Below are positions 1-10,929 of a stretch of 64,000 bases of DNA, piece by piece. The DNA is from Euwallacea fornicatus. Lineage: Eukaryota > Arthropoda > Insecta > Coleoptera > Curculionidae. Within the stretch, counting starts at the first letter, position 1; the number at the start of each line of letters is the position of its first letter. The DNA lies in NCBI RefSeq assembly GCF_040115645.1, contig NC_089571.1:2232001-2296000 (forward strand). Reading direction: 5' to 3'. The notes beneath the pieces were generated by a model. It was not told the DNA's origin, ran no database searches, and worked only from the letters and a program-made list of their open reading frames with translations. Made by a program: the position numbers and the translations under genes.

Positions 1-232
1 CTCAAGTGTGCTTGTTTAGTTACGGGGTGGTGATCAGTTTGTGTTGCGTGTCGGTTCTAGTGATGGTGGCGATCGCGGTGGATAGGTTCACATCACTAGC
101 GCGGCCTTTGAGGTACAATAATTTAATTACGCACTCTGCAGTGGAGAGGTACATTGTGATCTTTTGGATTTATTCCAGTATGGTGGGGTTCAGTCCATTG
201 GCCTATGCCGTTTATGTCGGACCTAAGAAGAG
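1..232 (+). CDS. Class A GPCR, adenosine-receptor-like; exon with TM3-TM4 (5' end off window)
   Basis: Partial coding exon of a seven-helix plasma-membrane receptor coupled to G proteins. In frame from base 3 it encodes about 76 residues: a cysteine at residue 3 at the top of TM3 (the usual disulfide partner of ECL2), a hydrophobic TM3, the ionic-lock motif at residues 27-29 as DRF instead of DRY, ICL2 with PLRYNNLIT, and TM4. PLRYN plus a following L/V-T is characteristic of adenosine receptors, which is why I choose that family; other amine-like class A receptors remain possible. The exon ends AAGAAGAG followed by GTGGGT, a good donor, leaving phase 2. TM1-TM2 must lie upstream of the window. 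It joins in phase to the exon at 12435. Class A assignment is firm, the adenosine ligand is inference. Confidence 0.85.
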
Positions 233-616
233 GTGGGTTCGGAACAACTTATTTTAAACGTTTTGAATCTTTAAGATATTATACAGCGTGTTCAAGATCG
301 AATACATTTGCGTGTTAATCTCGAAATGTTATCAACACTCCTCTTTTGGACTTTGGCTGCACTTTGCAGCTCCACTATTTTCAAGTGTTAATTTGATATT
401 TTGAATGAATTACCAAATACAAACACGTAGTTTATATGCATAGAGGTAAATTTGCATTGCTCACTTTGAACCATAACTTCTCTGCATATTCCTCTATTTG
501 GCACATATAGCCTTTGATAATTTGTAGTTATTTCATAGCTCTAGCTTCTGGAGGGTTAAAGCTAGACAAAAAGACTAACGTCAGGTGTGTAATGCATCCA
601 TAAATATTACGATATA

Positions 617-1123
617 CGGCGCTTGTGAAAGGTGTTGCAATCCGTTCATACCTTTCGTTCATACCATCGCAAACCTGATATTTTTAAAAAGTGCTTGAAC
701 ACCAGAAATTTTATTTTAAAAAGGGCATTGGAGACCATATTTACCTTTTATCATCTTTTCCCATTCTCTTTCAAAGTGAAATAAAAACGGGTAATCCATT
801 CGACAAGCAAAGATTCAAACTTTGAACCTCTTAAAGATACGGACTTCGTTCGGTTTTCTTAAGGAAACTGTAGTTCCAATTCTAGTCCTCCATATACTGC
901 CGTATACCTCATTAAATTACCTTTCATTTGATATGCTACAATAGTGCCTTTGTATTTGAAAATAAAAGCTGGTAGGGGTAGCTGAATAGGGGTGAAAAGT
1001 TTTGACATCTAAAACAATGCATCAAATGCCTTTTAAAAATAAAATCATACGTGTTCGAGCATTTTTTAAAATGTCGGGTTTAGGAAAGCAACAAATGTGT
1101 TGCATTACTTTTTACAAGCGCTG
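617..1123. mobile_element. Internally deleted Tc1/mariner-superfamily element (507 bp)
   Basis: Non-autonomous copy flanked by TA on both sides. The left end reads CGGCGCTTGTGAAAGGTGTT; the reverse complement of the right end reads CAGCGCTTGTAAAAAGTAAT. The region 895-1123 aligns by eye to the 3' part of the larger element at 28708-30053, sharing phrases such as ATTTGAAAATAAAA and AATGCATCAAATG. No transposase code remains, so it is a deletion derivative of that family. Confidence 0.75.
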
Positions 1124-1230
1124 TATATCTGCTTCGGTCTGGAAGATCAGGAGCGTGACGAGAGGTATTTTTTAAAGAAATATTATTAAAATTTACATTA
1201 GGCCGTAAACTTAGCTTTAAAGGTTTCCCG

Positions 1231-2303
1231 TTAGATGGCGTAATTAGTCGGTCTCGTATCGGGGAAGCCCAACGTTTGATTCATTTGAAAGGGCCCGTCT
1301 TCAGCCATCGCCTCAGTGCACGCGAATCCAGCATAGCGGCAACAATAAATATTTTTATAGCTTGAATAATGTCTAATTTTAAGCCTTCGAGACGCAGTTC
1401 GCGGGAAATCATCCTTTTTTGCTCTCACCTCAAGAAAAGGGCCGTCGAGGGCCATATTTTGCTGCTGGGGGCTTACGCCGACCATGCGCCGTCCGTTCAT
1501 ACCACAGAATTCTGGCATGGACGATTCAAATTCGGTGATTTTGATGTGGAAGATAAAAAGCGTCCCGGACAACCGAAAAAGTTTACGGATGATTAATTGG
1601 AAGCATTACTGCACATCGACCGAAGCCAATGTTGGCAACAACGTTTGAAAGCGATTAGAATGGTCCTGAAGCAAGAAATTTGACTGCTTCACGGGTTGAA
1701 ACCGCAAGACATTGAACTCCATTTTGTCATGTGTGAGCAAGAAATAACGGTGCAATCTAGGGCAACCGTCAACTTCGATAGTAAACCTCAATATACACGG
1801 ATCGAAGGTAACGCTCTGTATTTGGTGGGATCAGCGAGGCGTAGTGTTTTATGAGCTGCTAAAACAAGGTGAAACCATTACGGGGGATCGCTACCGGTGT
1901 CAACCCATCAAATTGAAGCATTGAAAATAAAGCATTGCGAGAGAAACGGCCTGAATGGGTCGATTGTCGCGAAAAGCCGATTTTCCAACGTGATAATGCC
2001 CGTCCCCATGTGGCAATTTCCGTCAAGAACTACCTGGCAAATGTCGGCTGGGACGTCCCGCCGTACTCTTCAGATGTTGCGCTGTCCGAGTACCACTTGG
2101 TTCGGTCAGTGGCACACGACTGGAGCAGCAACTTCGGACATATCGTATGGTTTGATTCCTGTTATGCCTCAAAAGACGAGTCCTTTTTTCGCCGCGGAGT
2201 CCGTCTTTTGCCAGAAAGAAAAGTTCTGGAAAATATTTTGAAAAAACTAGTCGTGCCGTTCTTTCTCAAAAAACAACGGTTTTTTTCTCAAAAAAAGCTT
2301 TAA
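1231..2303 (+). mobile_element. Degenerate mariner-family transposase copy
   Basis: Mariner (DD34D) element broken by stops and deletions. The N-terminal helix-turn-helix part is at 1369-1596, with LLLGAYADHAPS and FGDFDVEDKKRPGQPKKF, interrupted by TAA at about 1594 and continuing in frame as LEALLHIDRSQ. A middle part near 1835-1900 encodes WDQRGVVFYELLKQGETIT. The C-terminal catalytic part at 1935-2230 has RDNARPHVAISVKNYLANVG, PPYSSDVALSEYHL and ASKDESFFRRGVRLLPER, in which the second catalytic Asp context and the YSPDLAPSDYHLF-type motif are recognisable though mutated. The copy cannot make an active enzyme. Element termini were not resolved. Confidence 0.85.
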
Positions 2304-3039
2304 AACTAAGTCTGCTACCTAATAGTATAATGTCAAAATTAATTTCAAATTTTAGGAAATTAATACGGATTAAAAGGACATCATACGCTAATGAATTAGG
2401 GCCGCGTTAAAATCATGAAAGTTCCTCCAGAAACCTGGAAGAGGCCCTGACTTAATTAAATAGCATAAAAATGAATTTCCTACTTTCATACCCAAAGCAA
2501 ATTGGTATCGATTAAGAATTTCGAACACGCCATTCGATCATGGGCGCTTGCGAAATATAAATTTTCCTCAAAAAATGCAGAAAAACCCTAAAATTCAAAT
2601 TGAAGGCGACAGAAGGATCATAAATATAATTATCAGGATTAGTTCAAGGCTTATGAGAAACAATTAAATATTCAATGGAAATAGATTTCTACTGAAAATA
2701 AAACAAACGACGTTGGATTGTGGGCACTTGAAGAACGTGAAGTTTCGTAAAAAATTCAAAACAAACCTTGAAATTTCAGTGCAAATTATTAAAAATTCAA
2801 ATCTTGTTCCAACGGTCCCCGCATTCGAAAAACTATTGAACTACTATAAAAACGCTGAAGACGCGCTCATGTTACGGAGGATCAACGATTTGAGTTCCTG
2901 CACGAATTCAAACGTTTTCAAATTCCTCCATGAAGAGATCAGAGGGATCGTACGGGCAATGTCAATTAAAATAATTCAGGTATTTTCTTTGGGTGATTTG
3001 ATATCCTGAGGGTCCGTTTTCGGGAGCAGATATTTACAG

Positions 3040-3085
3040 TTCTCCAATAAAAAAAGAAAAAAAAAAAAAAAGAAAAAAAAAAGCG
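3040..3085 (+). repeat. AATAAA followed by A-rich tract
   Basis: CCAATAAAAAAAG is followed by about 35 bases of almost pure A with a few G. This resembles the 3' tail of a retroposed transcript on the plus strand, but no source gene is recognisable upstream. Confidence 0.4.
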
Positions 3086-4828
3086 GCGAATTAAGGAGCA
3101 TTTCAAAGCGGTTTCAGGTGAAATGAGAAACTTCTGATTTAGCCTGATTTTAAATCCTTCGACGAAACTGAAATTGTCCTCTATTTTTGTCCTCGCGCCC
3201 TACGCGGAGCTTTATTCAGTTATATTTATTGAATTTGGTCCGCCCTTTTCCATGTTTTTACCACGAGAATAATGATGTTTGCACAAGTCGCGTTTAGGTT
3301 AGCAACGCAATGGGCGAAAGAACAAACAAGACTACTAAATGCTGCAACTCAAACAGCACGCCAATGCGCTATGGGCTATTTGAGCGCAAAAAACGTTCTC
3401 TTGTAAATTCCAGAATTTTTTTCGCTTTAGTTCCAGAGAGTCAGGGGCGTGCCTAAGGAACGTACAGCGATCAAACTAGCCTCGCAACGGATCGTCAAAG
3501 GAAAAATCACAATTATTCACAGGGAATTGTTTATGTATCGTGAGTTATTCGGTGGTGGAGCAACGTCCGGTAATCCATTGAGTTCGTGAAATTAACTGTG
3601 ATGATGGACGTGACTCTAAATCTGCAAATTTCAATGCACTGAAAGATTGGCCTCAAGTGAAAACGTGCTGAGATACATCGAAATTTCTTTCATCTAATTC
3701 TTCGAATTTTCGAATTCGAAAAAAGCATTGTGAAGGTTCAGATGCATTTCGAGGCACTTATCACGTGCGGAAAAGTGAAGCATTTCCGCACAATTTCGCT
3801 CTACAGGCCGTTTCAATTTAGCGACAAAATTAAAAATATACAGTTATCGTGCCTTCCACGTCTCTGAATTATTTAATTAAGTCAGATGAATGATGGATGG
3901 GAAATTCTTAAGTTGCTGCAATTCGGATGCCATTCGAGAGAATCTTTATGCGATAGTGCATTGCCGTACGTTAATCCTTCGTTGGTTGGGAAGTACGAGC
4001 AAGGAAAACAGTTTCCGCCACGTCTTAACAATTAATATTTTCGTTATTTGCGCCATCTGTTCCCGGTTTTTTTTTTTTTTTTTAATTTATGCCTCAAGTT
4101 TTTTAGCGAATGCGAATGGTAAAAGAACATACGCCATGGTGTTCATCGCATGTTACACCAAACATTTCCATCCGCCTTCAGCAAAGGATTTACGTACTTG
4201 GTCCTTGTTTTTGTTAACTCGTAATTTATTTGATTCATGCAAAATGCAAAATAACAATAAAGCCAGCTTCTCTGTTATTCCAGATCGGAATGTATGGGGC
4301 GGGAAAGTAAAAGGCAATAAACGAGCTATAGAAATGGCGTTTTGGCTATAATATTTATGGCTCTATTTTCCATACGGATGCGACGTTTTTTAAAATAATT
4401 TTGCTGTCACTTTCGAAAAGCGGACAATTTAGGAAAATCTTCAGAACTGTCGTCGGGAACGCGAACTTCAAAGCTCAAGTGTTTCTCGTCTCGGCGTAAA
4501 AGTATTTCGGTTCCCTCACGGGAATATCCCACCGAGCTTTCACTTTCGGGAATTTGATCAAATAATAAATCGATTTTAATTATGCCTCTTCAGCATTTTA
4601 TCGTTTTTAAATTTAATATTTGATGTTAAAGCCGACGCTATGGCAGACGCTTCCTGGAAATAAACGGGCCTGGACTAATTTTCTAAATTGCGGAAATTAC
4701 CTCTTAGTCACATCAAATAAACAAAATACAAACAGCCTGACAACGATGATGATTATGGTCTTCATTCTCGTGTTTAACTTACAGCTTTTCCATTACACCT
4801 TCTAGTGTCTTGTATCCGACAGTGTCAC

Positions 4829-4854
4829 ACATTTAATCTTGTAAGATTAAATGT
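4829..4854. repeat. Perfect 12-bp inverted repeat, 2-base centre
   Basis: ACATTTAATCTT, GT, then AAGATTAAATGT: twelve perfectly paired bases per arm. It is intronic in the GPCR gene. No associated element termini were found. Confidence 0.7.
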
Positions 4855-6099
4855 CTGACGTATAAAAAAAAAATAACCTTCCTCTTGCCCACGACAATTC
4901 CCTTATTTATTGCTCCTTCTAAATTAAATTTCAGAACCTTGACCAACCTCACTTTATTAAAGCTGGAGGACATCCTTTGCAACTGAGTTGGGAACGCTGA
5001 CTCCTTTTTATATTCCAAACGAGCTTCTGCTGCAGAAGCGTTATGATACTGAAGCGGATTAAACACGTTTTTTTTTCTTTTTTTTGTGATTTTATCTTAG
5101 ACCCTGCGTAATATTTAAAAATTGTTTACCGAATATCTTTTAGGGCTTAAAAGGGTTACACCGCTAGCTTTCACCGTGGAAATTGCTTTTCAACGTGCCT
5201 TGAATATTTTTGATGTTGTCGTTTAGAGGCATTAAAAACGAAATTGCTTTGTATCCCATATTTCTTTCGGTATTACAGTGGGGCTCGCCCTGGAGAGAAA
5301 TGAGGGTGTTCCCCAACTTACCTGTCATGTGACTGCTATACAAGGCCCGAAACAACTTTGTACGTCTTTGTTGGCAGCAAAAATACAATTCACATTACCG
5401 TTTACGGAACACTCGGGGAACGTTGAAGTGTGTGTGGGTATGTACAGGGTGTCCATTTCCACGGGGCTTCTGGGCGCGTTTGATTGGTTTCAACTCGATC
5501 TCAAAAAACAATCAATCGTGGGGACGCACGCGAGGCTGGTGAGGGTCAATTCTGAAGTTAGCGACGGCCCGGTGGGGTGTCCCAAAAAGCGGGGCGCCAC
5601 AAAACGTTACGTTTTTAAACGGGACCACCCGCATTTTTTCCACGTGTCAGAAGCCTTTCTGGATCCTGTGGTAGGTCCTAGATTTTTTTTATCCTGGAGG
5701 GACAGTAACTCGGAGTTTTAAAAGAAATTTTAGACATTTGCAGTGCCCCATAAGAAAACTAACATCGCAGTTAGATTTTGATGACTTTTTGGTGGTTCCT
5801 CGTGTGAGATCACCTAAATAGGCGCGAACTCTCGTTTAGCCAAAAACACACTCAGGGTGTTCGCAAAAACGATTTTAATTGTCACTTTCTCAACTTGAAT
5901 TTTCCCGATTTTTGCAAATAGGGTGGTGTGCCCTTTATGACGTAAGTCGAAAGTCCCAATCCTCCTCTCGTTACGATTAGCATTTTTTGAGCAAATTTCA
6001 ATAATTTAATGGTGTGTTCAATGGCGTTCTCAAGCAATATTTAATACTTTCTCTGTTCGGACGAAGTGTCCAATTTGTTTGTTTTTTAGAAATTACGAA

Positions 6100-7100
6100 A
6101 AACTTCATTTAATGTATTATTTCCCACGTTCAAAATTTTCATCTTTATCCAGCTACCTCCGCTAACTTTTAATTTTCAATTAGAAAGGTACCCATCATAG
6201 TATATCAAATGAAAGGTAATTCAATGAAGGATACAACGGGACACTCACAACTAAAATTGGCTCTACGGTTTCCTTCAGAAATAAAATTATTAGATACAAA
6301 ATAAAGTAACTCACTATTACATCAAATAAAATTGAAATTCCTGCACAATATGCTCAAATTGGACTCCAGTAACAATTTGGCAGGGACTCGATCGTGCCTC
6401 GAACTCTATTATGAAGTTATCCAGTGTTCCATCCATTATTAATTCTAATTCTGTTCGAATTCTAAGACGTAAATCATTTAAATCTTTTGGTCTATTTCTG
6501 TAAATGGAACTTTTTAAGTGACCCCGCAAAAGAAATCAATGGACGTAAGATCTGGAGGTTGTGGCGGCCATTCTACTGCACCTCTTCCGCTGGCCCATCT
6601 CCTAGGGGAAATCTGAGAGGGATACCCTCTGAGATCCATAGTATAATGGAGCGGTGCACCATCTTGCTGGAACCAAATATTGTTGGTTACCTGTACCCGC
6701 TGCCTTGGTACCTGTTGTTGTTGAAAAAACGTGCCCTTACGGGTCTGACAAAAAACAGTCCTACTAATAAATTTCTGCCAAAAAGCTATTAACGGATGAG
6801 AAGTAACAGATGAGCATTTAACACACTTCATATGTTTTCTTATTGTCCTCCGCAATGATTTGCTTATTGATGTCGATTGTAAATAACTATCGTCCAAGCC
6901 TCTGTGAACAACCAAGCCTGGCATTAAGGTAGGGGACAGATTAGGTTGCATTTGACCTTATCGCACTCACGAAATTTTTGAGTAGCTTCCGGTCTTGTGC
7001 TATCGGACGACGCAAATGTACTATGTCCACGTGACATTATTCCTGACCAATATCACGCTCTTCAGCAGTTATGGATTTAAATAATCCAGACCGCGCCTCT
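6100..7100 (-). mobile_element. Tc1/mariner-superfamily transposase remnant (same family as 28.7 kb)
   Basis: Minus-strand relative of the element at 28708. The transposase runs from 6951 to 6514 and then shifts frame into 6529-6317. The first part includes NNIWFQQDGAPLHY and VEWPPQPPDLTSIDF, the DDE-domain landmarks of this insect lineage (HTH plus DDE_3-type); the second continues GHLKSSIYRNRPKDLNDLR and ends HIVQEFQFYLM. Upstream, 7040-6950 encodes MSRGHSTFASSDSTRPEAT in a disrupted frame. The 3' untranslated part at 6120-6300 matches 29810-29990 and 895-1040. Catalytic residues around the last acidic position are degraded, and at least one frameshift and stops make it dead. Outer ends were not resolved. 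Confidence 0.8.
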
Positions 7101-7289
7101 TCCGTTTCCATTCGAAACTCGCATGTTTGAAATTAATTATATAAATATTAGGGATGTGGCTTAGCCTGCAATATCCCAATTCATCTATATCAATATAAAC
7201 TAAATTCAAGACGAAACTTTAACAAGGGAACGTTAGCTTGAGAGAAACTGGAGAGAGTAAATTGTGGCAAATGTTTGTCCAACACGTCC

Positions 7290-7524
7290 AGATTAAAGAG
7301 ATTAATTCGGACAGCGTAATACATTAAAGCACGTGTCTTCACCGATTCGTGCTAACGACTTCAGGGACTTGGAGATTTCCGAAAATGTATTACCCATCTC
7401 GTTTTCGGGATTTGCTTTAAACCGCACGGTTTCTTTGGCGTCTAGTTGGAGGTTTGTTAATGTAACACCAATTCTACTTACACTAAAATCGATTAGGGCC
7501 CCACCATCTTTAGACCCTATTTAG
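7290..7524 (-). other. Unassigned minus-strand open frame, no ATG start
   Basis: Read on the minus strand from about 7524 the frame stays open for roughly 70 codons, starting after TAAATAG. It includes GVTLTNLQLDAKETVRFKAN and later EMGNTFSEISKSLKSLARIG. The composition looks more protein-like than the surrounding AT-rich sequence, and a TTCTAAATAG acceptor lies at its start. I recognise no domain. It could be TE debris, a pseudo-exon or chance. Confidence 0.25.
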
Positions 7525-8251
7525 AATTCTCTATTTTATTTCGTGGAAATAACGGCTCAGACACCGGTAGGGATTGTCGGATTGGGTGGAATTGGAATAA
7601 AACTGAGGACGATAATTGTCCTTTGCTAAGAGCTTGGGCGAACTCATCCGGTAATGTGCGCTGACCAATCTGTCACCGTCTTCAGATGAGTAGAAAAGCG
7701 GAAATAAACGGTAAATTGCATGAAAGGTGAACGTGTGAAATATGTGAAACTCTCCGAAATTTCTCTTTTAAATCGCGGATGACGAACGAAAGCTTTTTAA
7801 ATACGTCAGTTTGCCACGCCCTTTTAGTTCTAACTAATGTCATGCAGGTTCCTTAATGATTTTGACTTTTTCAGTCCGAGATTTAGTCTATTCCCGTAAA
7901 TAAGCTTTGAATCTTTATCTCGTAAATTTTCTTGATCACCTGGACACGTTGCCGCAGTTCGTTGCCAACAGTACCAGCACTATACGAGGTGAGTCTCAGA
8001 AATCTCAACATTTGAAGAAAAACAAAATTGAAAAATTTCGGTACAGCTTCAGGTGTGTCTGGTGTTCCTTCACTTTCACTAGAAGTAGCGCATTTGGGGG
8101 AAATGATTTAAGCTAATCATAACAATTTCCTCATTTTCCTGACGTTGGACACTTTTGAAAACACTAATGTCGAAGCTTCTTTTCACACGCTAATGTCAAA
8201 TGTCAAAGGGCACAAAGAAGTATTTTCTTCATGTTCCTTCCAGAGAAGTAT

Positions 8252-8900
8252 TATGAGAATACTCCCAGGAGTCCCCCACTGAACACTTGAAGGAAAAAAA
8301 GGGAAATAATACATTATTTCTCAACATAGTTTCCATTGAAATTGACGCACTTTTTCTAGCTTCCATACCCTGTTTATGGTAACAAGCTTCGAATGGTTCA
8401 AAATAGGCGTCAACTTCGGATTCCACCTTTTTATTACCGGCGAATCTCTTTCCACGGAGCTATTTTTCCAAGTTTGAAAATAGAAAATAACCCGATGGGG
8501 CAAAATCTGGCAAATAAGGTGGGCGGGGGAAGAGTCCGAAATCAAGATGATTGCTTTTGGCCATTGCGATGACGGAAGTGTGGACTGGTCCATTGTATTG
8601 ATGGAACAAGATTCTTTTTTTCGCCAAATGCGGTCGCTTTTTCCTGATTTCTTCACTCAAAAATTGCCATAAATTCGTATAATATTTTCCATTTATCATT
8701 TTTTCCCTTATGGCGGCAGTCAATGAAAATTATATCACGTGCATCCTAAAAAACTGACGTCATTACCCTTTCTGCAGACGGAACAGTTTTCGCCTTCTCT
8801 GCAGCCGATTATCCCCTTCGTGTCCATTGCTTCCACGGCTCTTGTGTCGCTGAAATGATGGACCCGTGTTGCACCTTGGTGTTCTGTTGGCCGAATAGCG
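8252..8900 (-). mobile_element. Degenerate mariner, family shared with 39.9 and 47.0 kb
   Basis: Minus-strand mariner remnant. The C-terminal part of transposase at 8723-8460 contains HLAKKRILFHQYNGPVHTS and GLFPRPPYLPDFAPSGYFLF, the catalytic HxDN-type motif (here QYNG) and the YSPDLAPSDFFLF-type motif, followed in another frame by VDAYFEPFEACYHKQGMEA. Upstream, 8880-8760 still resembles the mid-domain (PWKQWTRRG, then EKAKTVPS in shifted frames). The 3' end at 8254-8330 (ACTCCCAGGAGTCCCCC, then ATTATTTCTCAACATAGT) matches the left ends of the copies at 39872 and 47010. The 5' terminus appears lost. Loss of the catalytic Asp and several frameshifts make it inactive. Confidence 0.8.
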
Positions 8901-9144
8901 AGAGGTGCGTTGAAGGCCGCCTACTCACCAAAAATCTCGGAATTTCTGTAATCCCAACCTGTTTCCGTCCAGAATTGTCCTGTGCTATATAATCATCGAA
9001 ATCGACAGGTGTCCGTGGACCGTCCTGCTAGTTGTTGTATCCCGCTGATATTCCTTTGTTTCGTTAATTTTTTTTTCTATATTGTAGAGTCTCGCTGTAT
9101 AGAGAATTTTGGTTCTGTCCTCGCCTTTCTAGTACCGCTCTATT

Positions 9145-9600
9145 ATTCAAATCAGTAATTCATCTTGTAAGGCACGTTTTGTCCTTTCTTTTTCTTTTGC
9201 CATTGCAAAAACGGCGTTGCTGCAGCGGTCCGATTTCATTTTGTTCTCCAACGTCCTGTTGATCAGGGATTCTGGAGTTAAGAATTCCACCCACGTGATT
9301 AGCTTTTCCCTTTGTTCTTGGAAAGTTGAGCACTGGAATATGCAATGTTCCGCGCTGTTCCTACAATCCGTTCTCGTTTTTGTTAAGCGGTGTGTGAAGT
9401 GTTTAAAGCTTCCATGATCGCCGAATGCCTGTGTTATACAATTACTTAAGCATTTGTGGCGGTATGAAGTCCACAGTTCCGAGTCAGGGATTAATTGCTT
9501 AGTCCACTGACCCTTATCCTCCAGATTCCTCCAACGTTCTCACCATTCCTGAATGGTCGTTTTTCTTTGTGTCTTTTCTGATTTCATTTATTATCCGCGG
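9145..9600 (-). mobile_element. Non-LTR retrotransposon (R1/Jockey-like) ORF2 C-terminal tail
   Basis: On the minus strand a frame reads QWTKQLIPDSELWTSYRHK, then CITQAFGDHGSFKHFTHRL, then AEHCIFQC and LTPESLINRTLENKMKSD. This is the conserved tail after the reverse transcriptase in R1/Jockey-type LINEs, where a Cys/His knuckle follows a LTGHGxFxxYLHR-type stretch. Only the last roughly 150 residues are present, as expected for a 5'-truncated insertion. Frame is largely open, but the first Cys pair of the knuckle is altered. LINE clade is an inference. Confidence 0.7.
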
Positions 9601-10249
9601 GAATTGCTTTAATTCATTTCTTTTCTCACACTCTACCTTCCATGAATATTAAAAAAAATATATAAAATTAAAAAAAATATATATTTTTTTCTTGGTTCTT
9701 GAATAATTTTCTGTACTTTCTGAAATGTCTTTTGTGTGTTATTTTTCATATAGTCTTCTGTCTTTTCTCGTCTCGCCTGCCTTTATTTTTATAATTAGTT
9801 CGTAGATCGACCTTTTCTGCCCTAAGAGCTGGGCTAAAGCAACTTTCGCTGCTTGTGCGAGCAGTTGCACCTTTTCGCCATTATCGTGTAAATTTTATAT
9901 GTTTAAGGCGAATTGCTCATTATTTCTTTTATTCTTCATCAGTACGCCTCTCACACCAACAGGCTGTTGGGCAGGTGGAATTACGCAATATTCTCAGTTA
10001 AAACTGAGAGTAACATTTTTGCTTCAGTAAGGGCTCGGAAAAAGACTCTTGTTAACAAAACTTAGGAAAAAAAAGAGTACAAAAACGAAAACAGACAGGA
10101 AGCTCAAATCTACGAGAGGCGAGGATTAGATAATCTGCCGCATAGGCATGAGGGCTTGGCTCAAAGGCGTATCTCGGTTGCTCATTTAGTGCTGGAGAGC
10201 GGCTTCTGTTCAGAATCACCGACCGACTGAACTTCTTCCTTCTTTCCTG

Positions 10250-10640
10250 ACATGGCCGTAATGTATATTTTCAGTGACCCCGCTTCGTTCTTTAATTCCG
10301 ATTTATTTCGACTTCGATTTTTCCCTTTACTTCTCAGTTTTCCTTCTGACTTGTTAGTAAGGTTGCAATGTTTTTTTTTTGTGATGTTTCGTCCGCATTT
10401 GGCGTTTAATTATTGTCTTTGTTCCCGGAATTTCTTGCATTCGCATAAACAATGCTCCCAGGTGTCGATTTCTCCACAGTATCAATAGTAGTCCTCGGTC
10501 TGCTTGCCGTTGCTTTTCAGATACGTGTCGAATGCAATATATCCGGTCATTGCTTGGGTGACATAGTGGTCTTTTTAGCTTATTTTCGTTCTACTCTTTT
10601 TTCCTTGGTTCTGTTATCAAAGCTGAAACTCTGAGACCTC
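10250..10640 (-). mobile_element. Second R1/Jockey-like LINE tail
   Basis: Another minus-strand copy of the same ORF2 tail: HYVTQAMTGYIAFDTYLKSN, a stop, then YCGEIDTW and EHCLCECKKFREQR. It parallels the fragment at 9145-9600 but is diverged, so they are separate insertions or a broken tandem. Between them, 9620-10240 contains T-rich sequence and a minus-strand patch (EKVQLLAQAAKVALAQLLGQ near 9890-9820) that may be more of the same kind of element but that I cannot assign. Confidence 0.65.
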
Positions 10641-10929
10641 TAAAGGATAGATATTCACATCGGAAAAGTCTAGCGATATTTTTATAAATAGATTAAAGTG
10701 CTTCTGAGGTTAGAAAATAAAGTTATACAGGTATAGTGTCAGAAAGCGGTCAGTATACAAAAAAACTAAAGTTCTGTCTATATATAAATTATACTGCTTT
10801 ATTCACAAGTTAATATAATTAATATTAATACTACTACTAACAAATACGATTAAAAATGCTCTTTTTTAATTTAAAACAAAAAAAAACATTCTCAGTAACC
10901 AAAAAAAGATCTAAATAAACCTAAAAAAA

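Noticed and set aside
1231..1572. Minus-strand 113-codon frame
   Set aside because: Antisense of the mariner N-terminal region; all recognisable motifs are on the plus strand.
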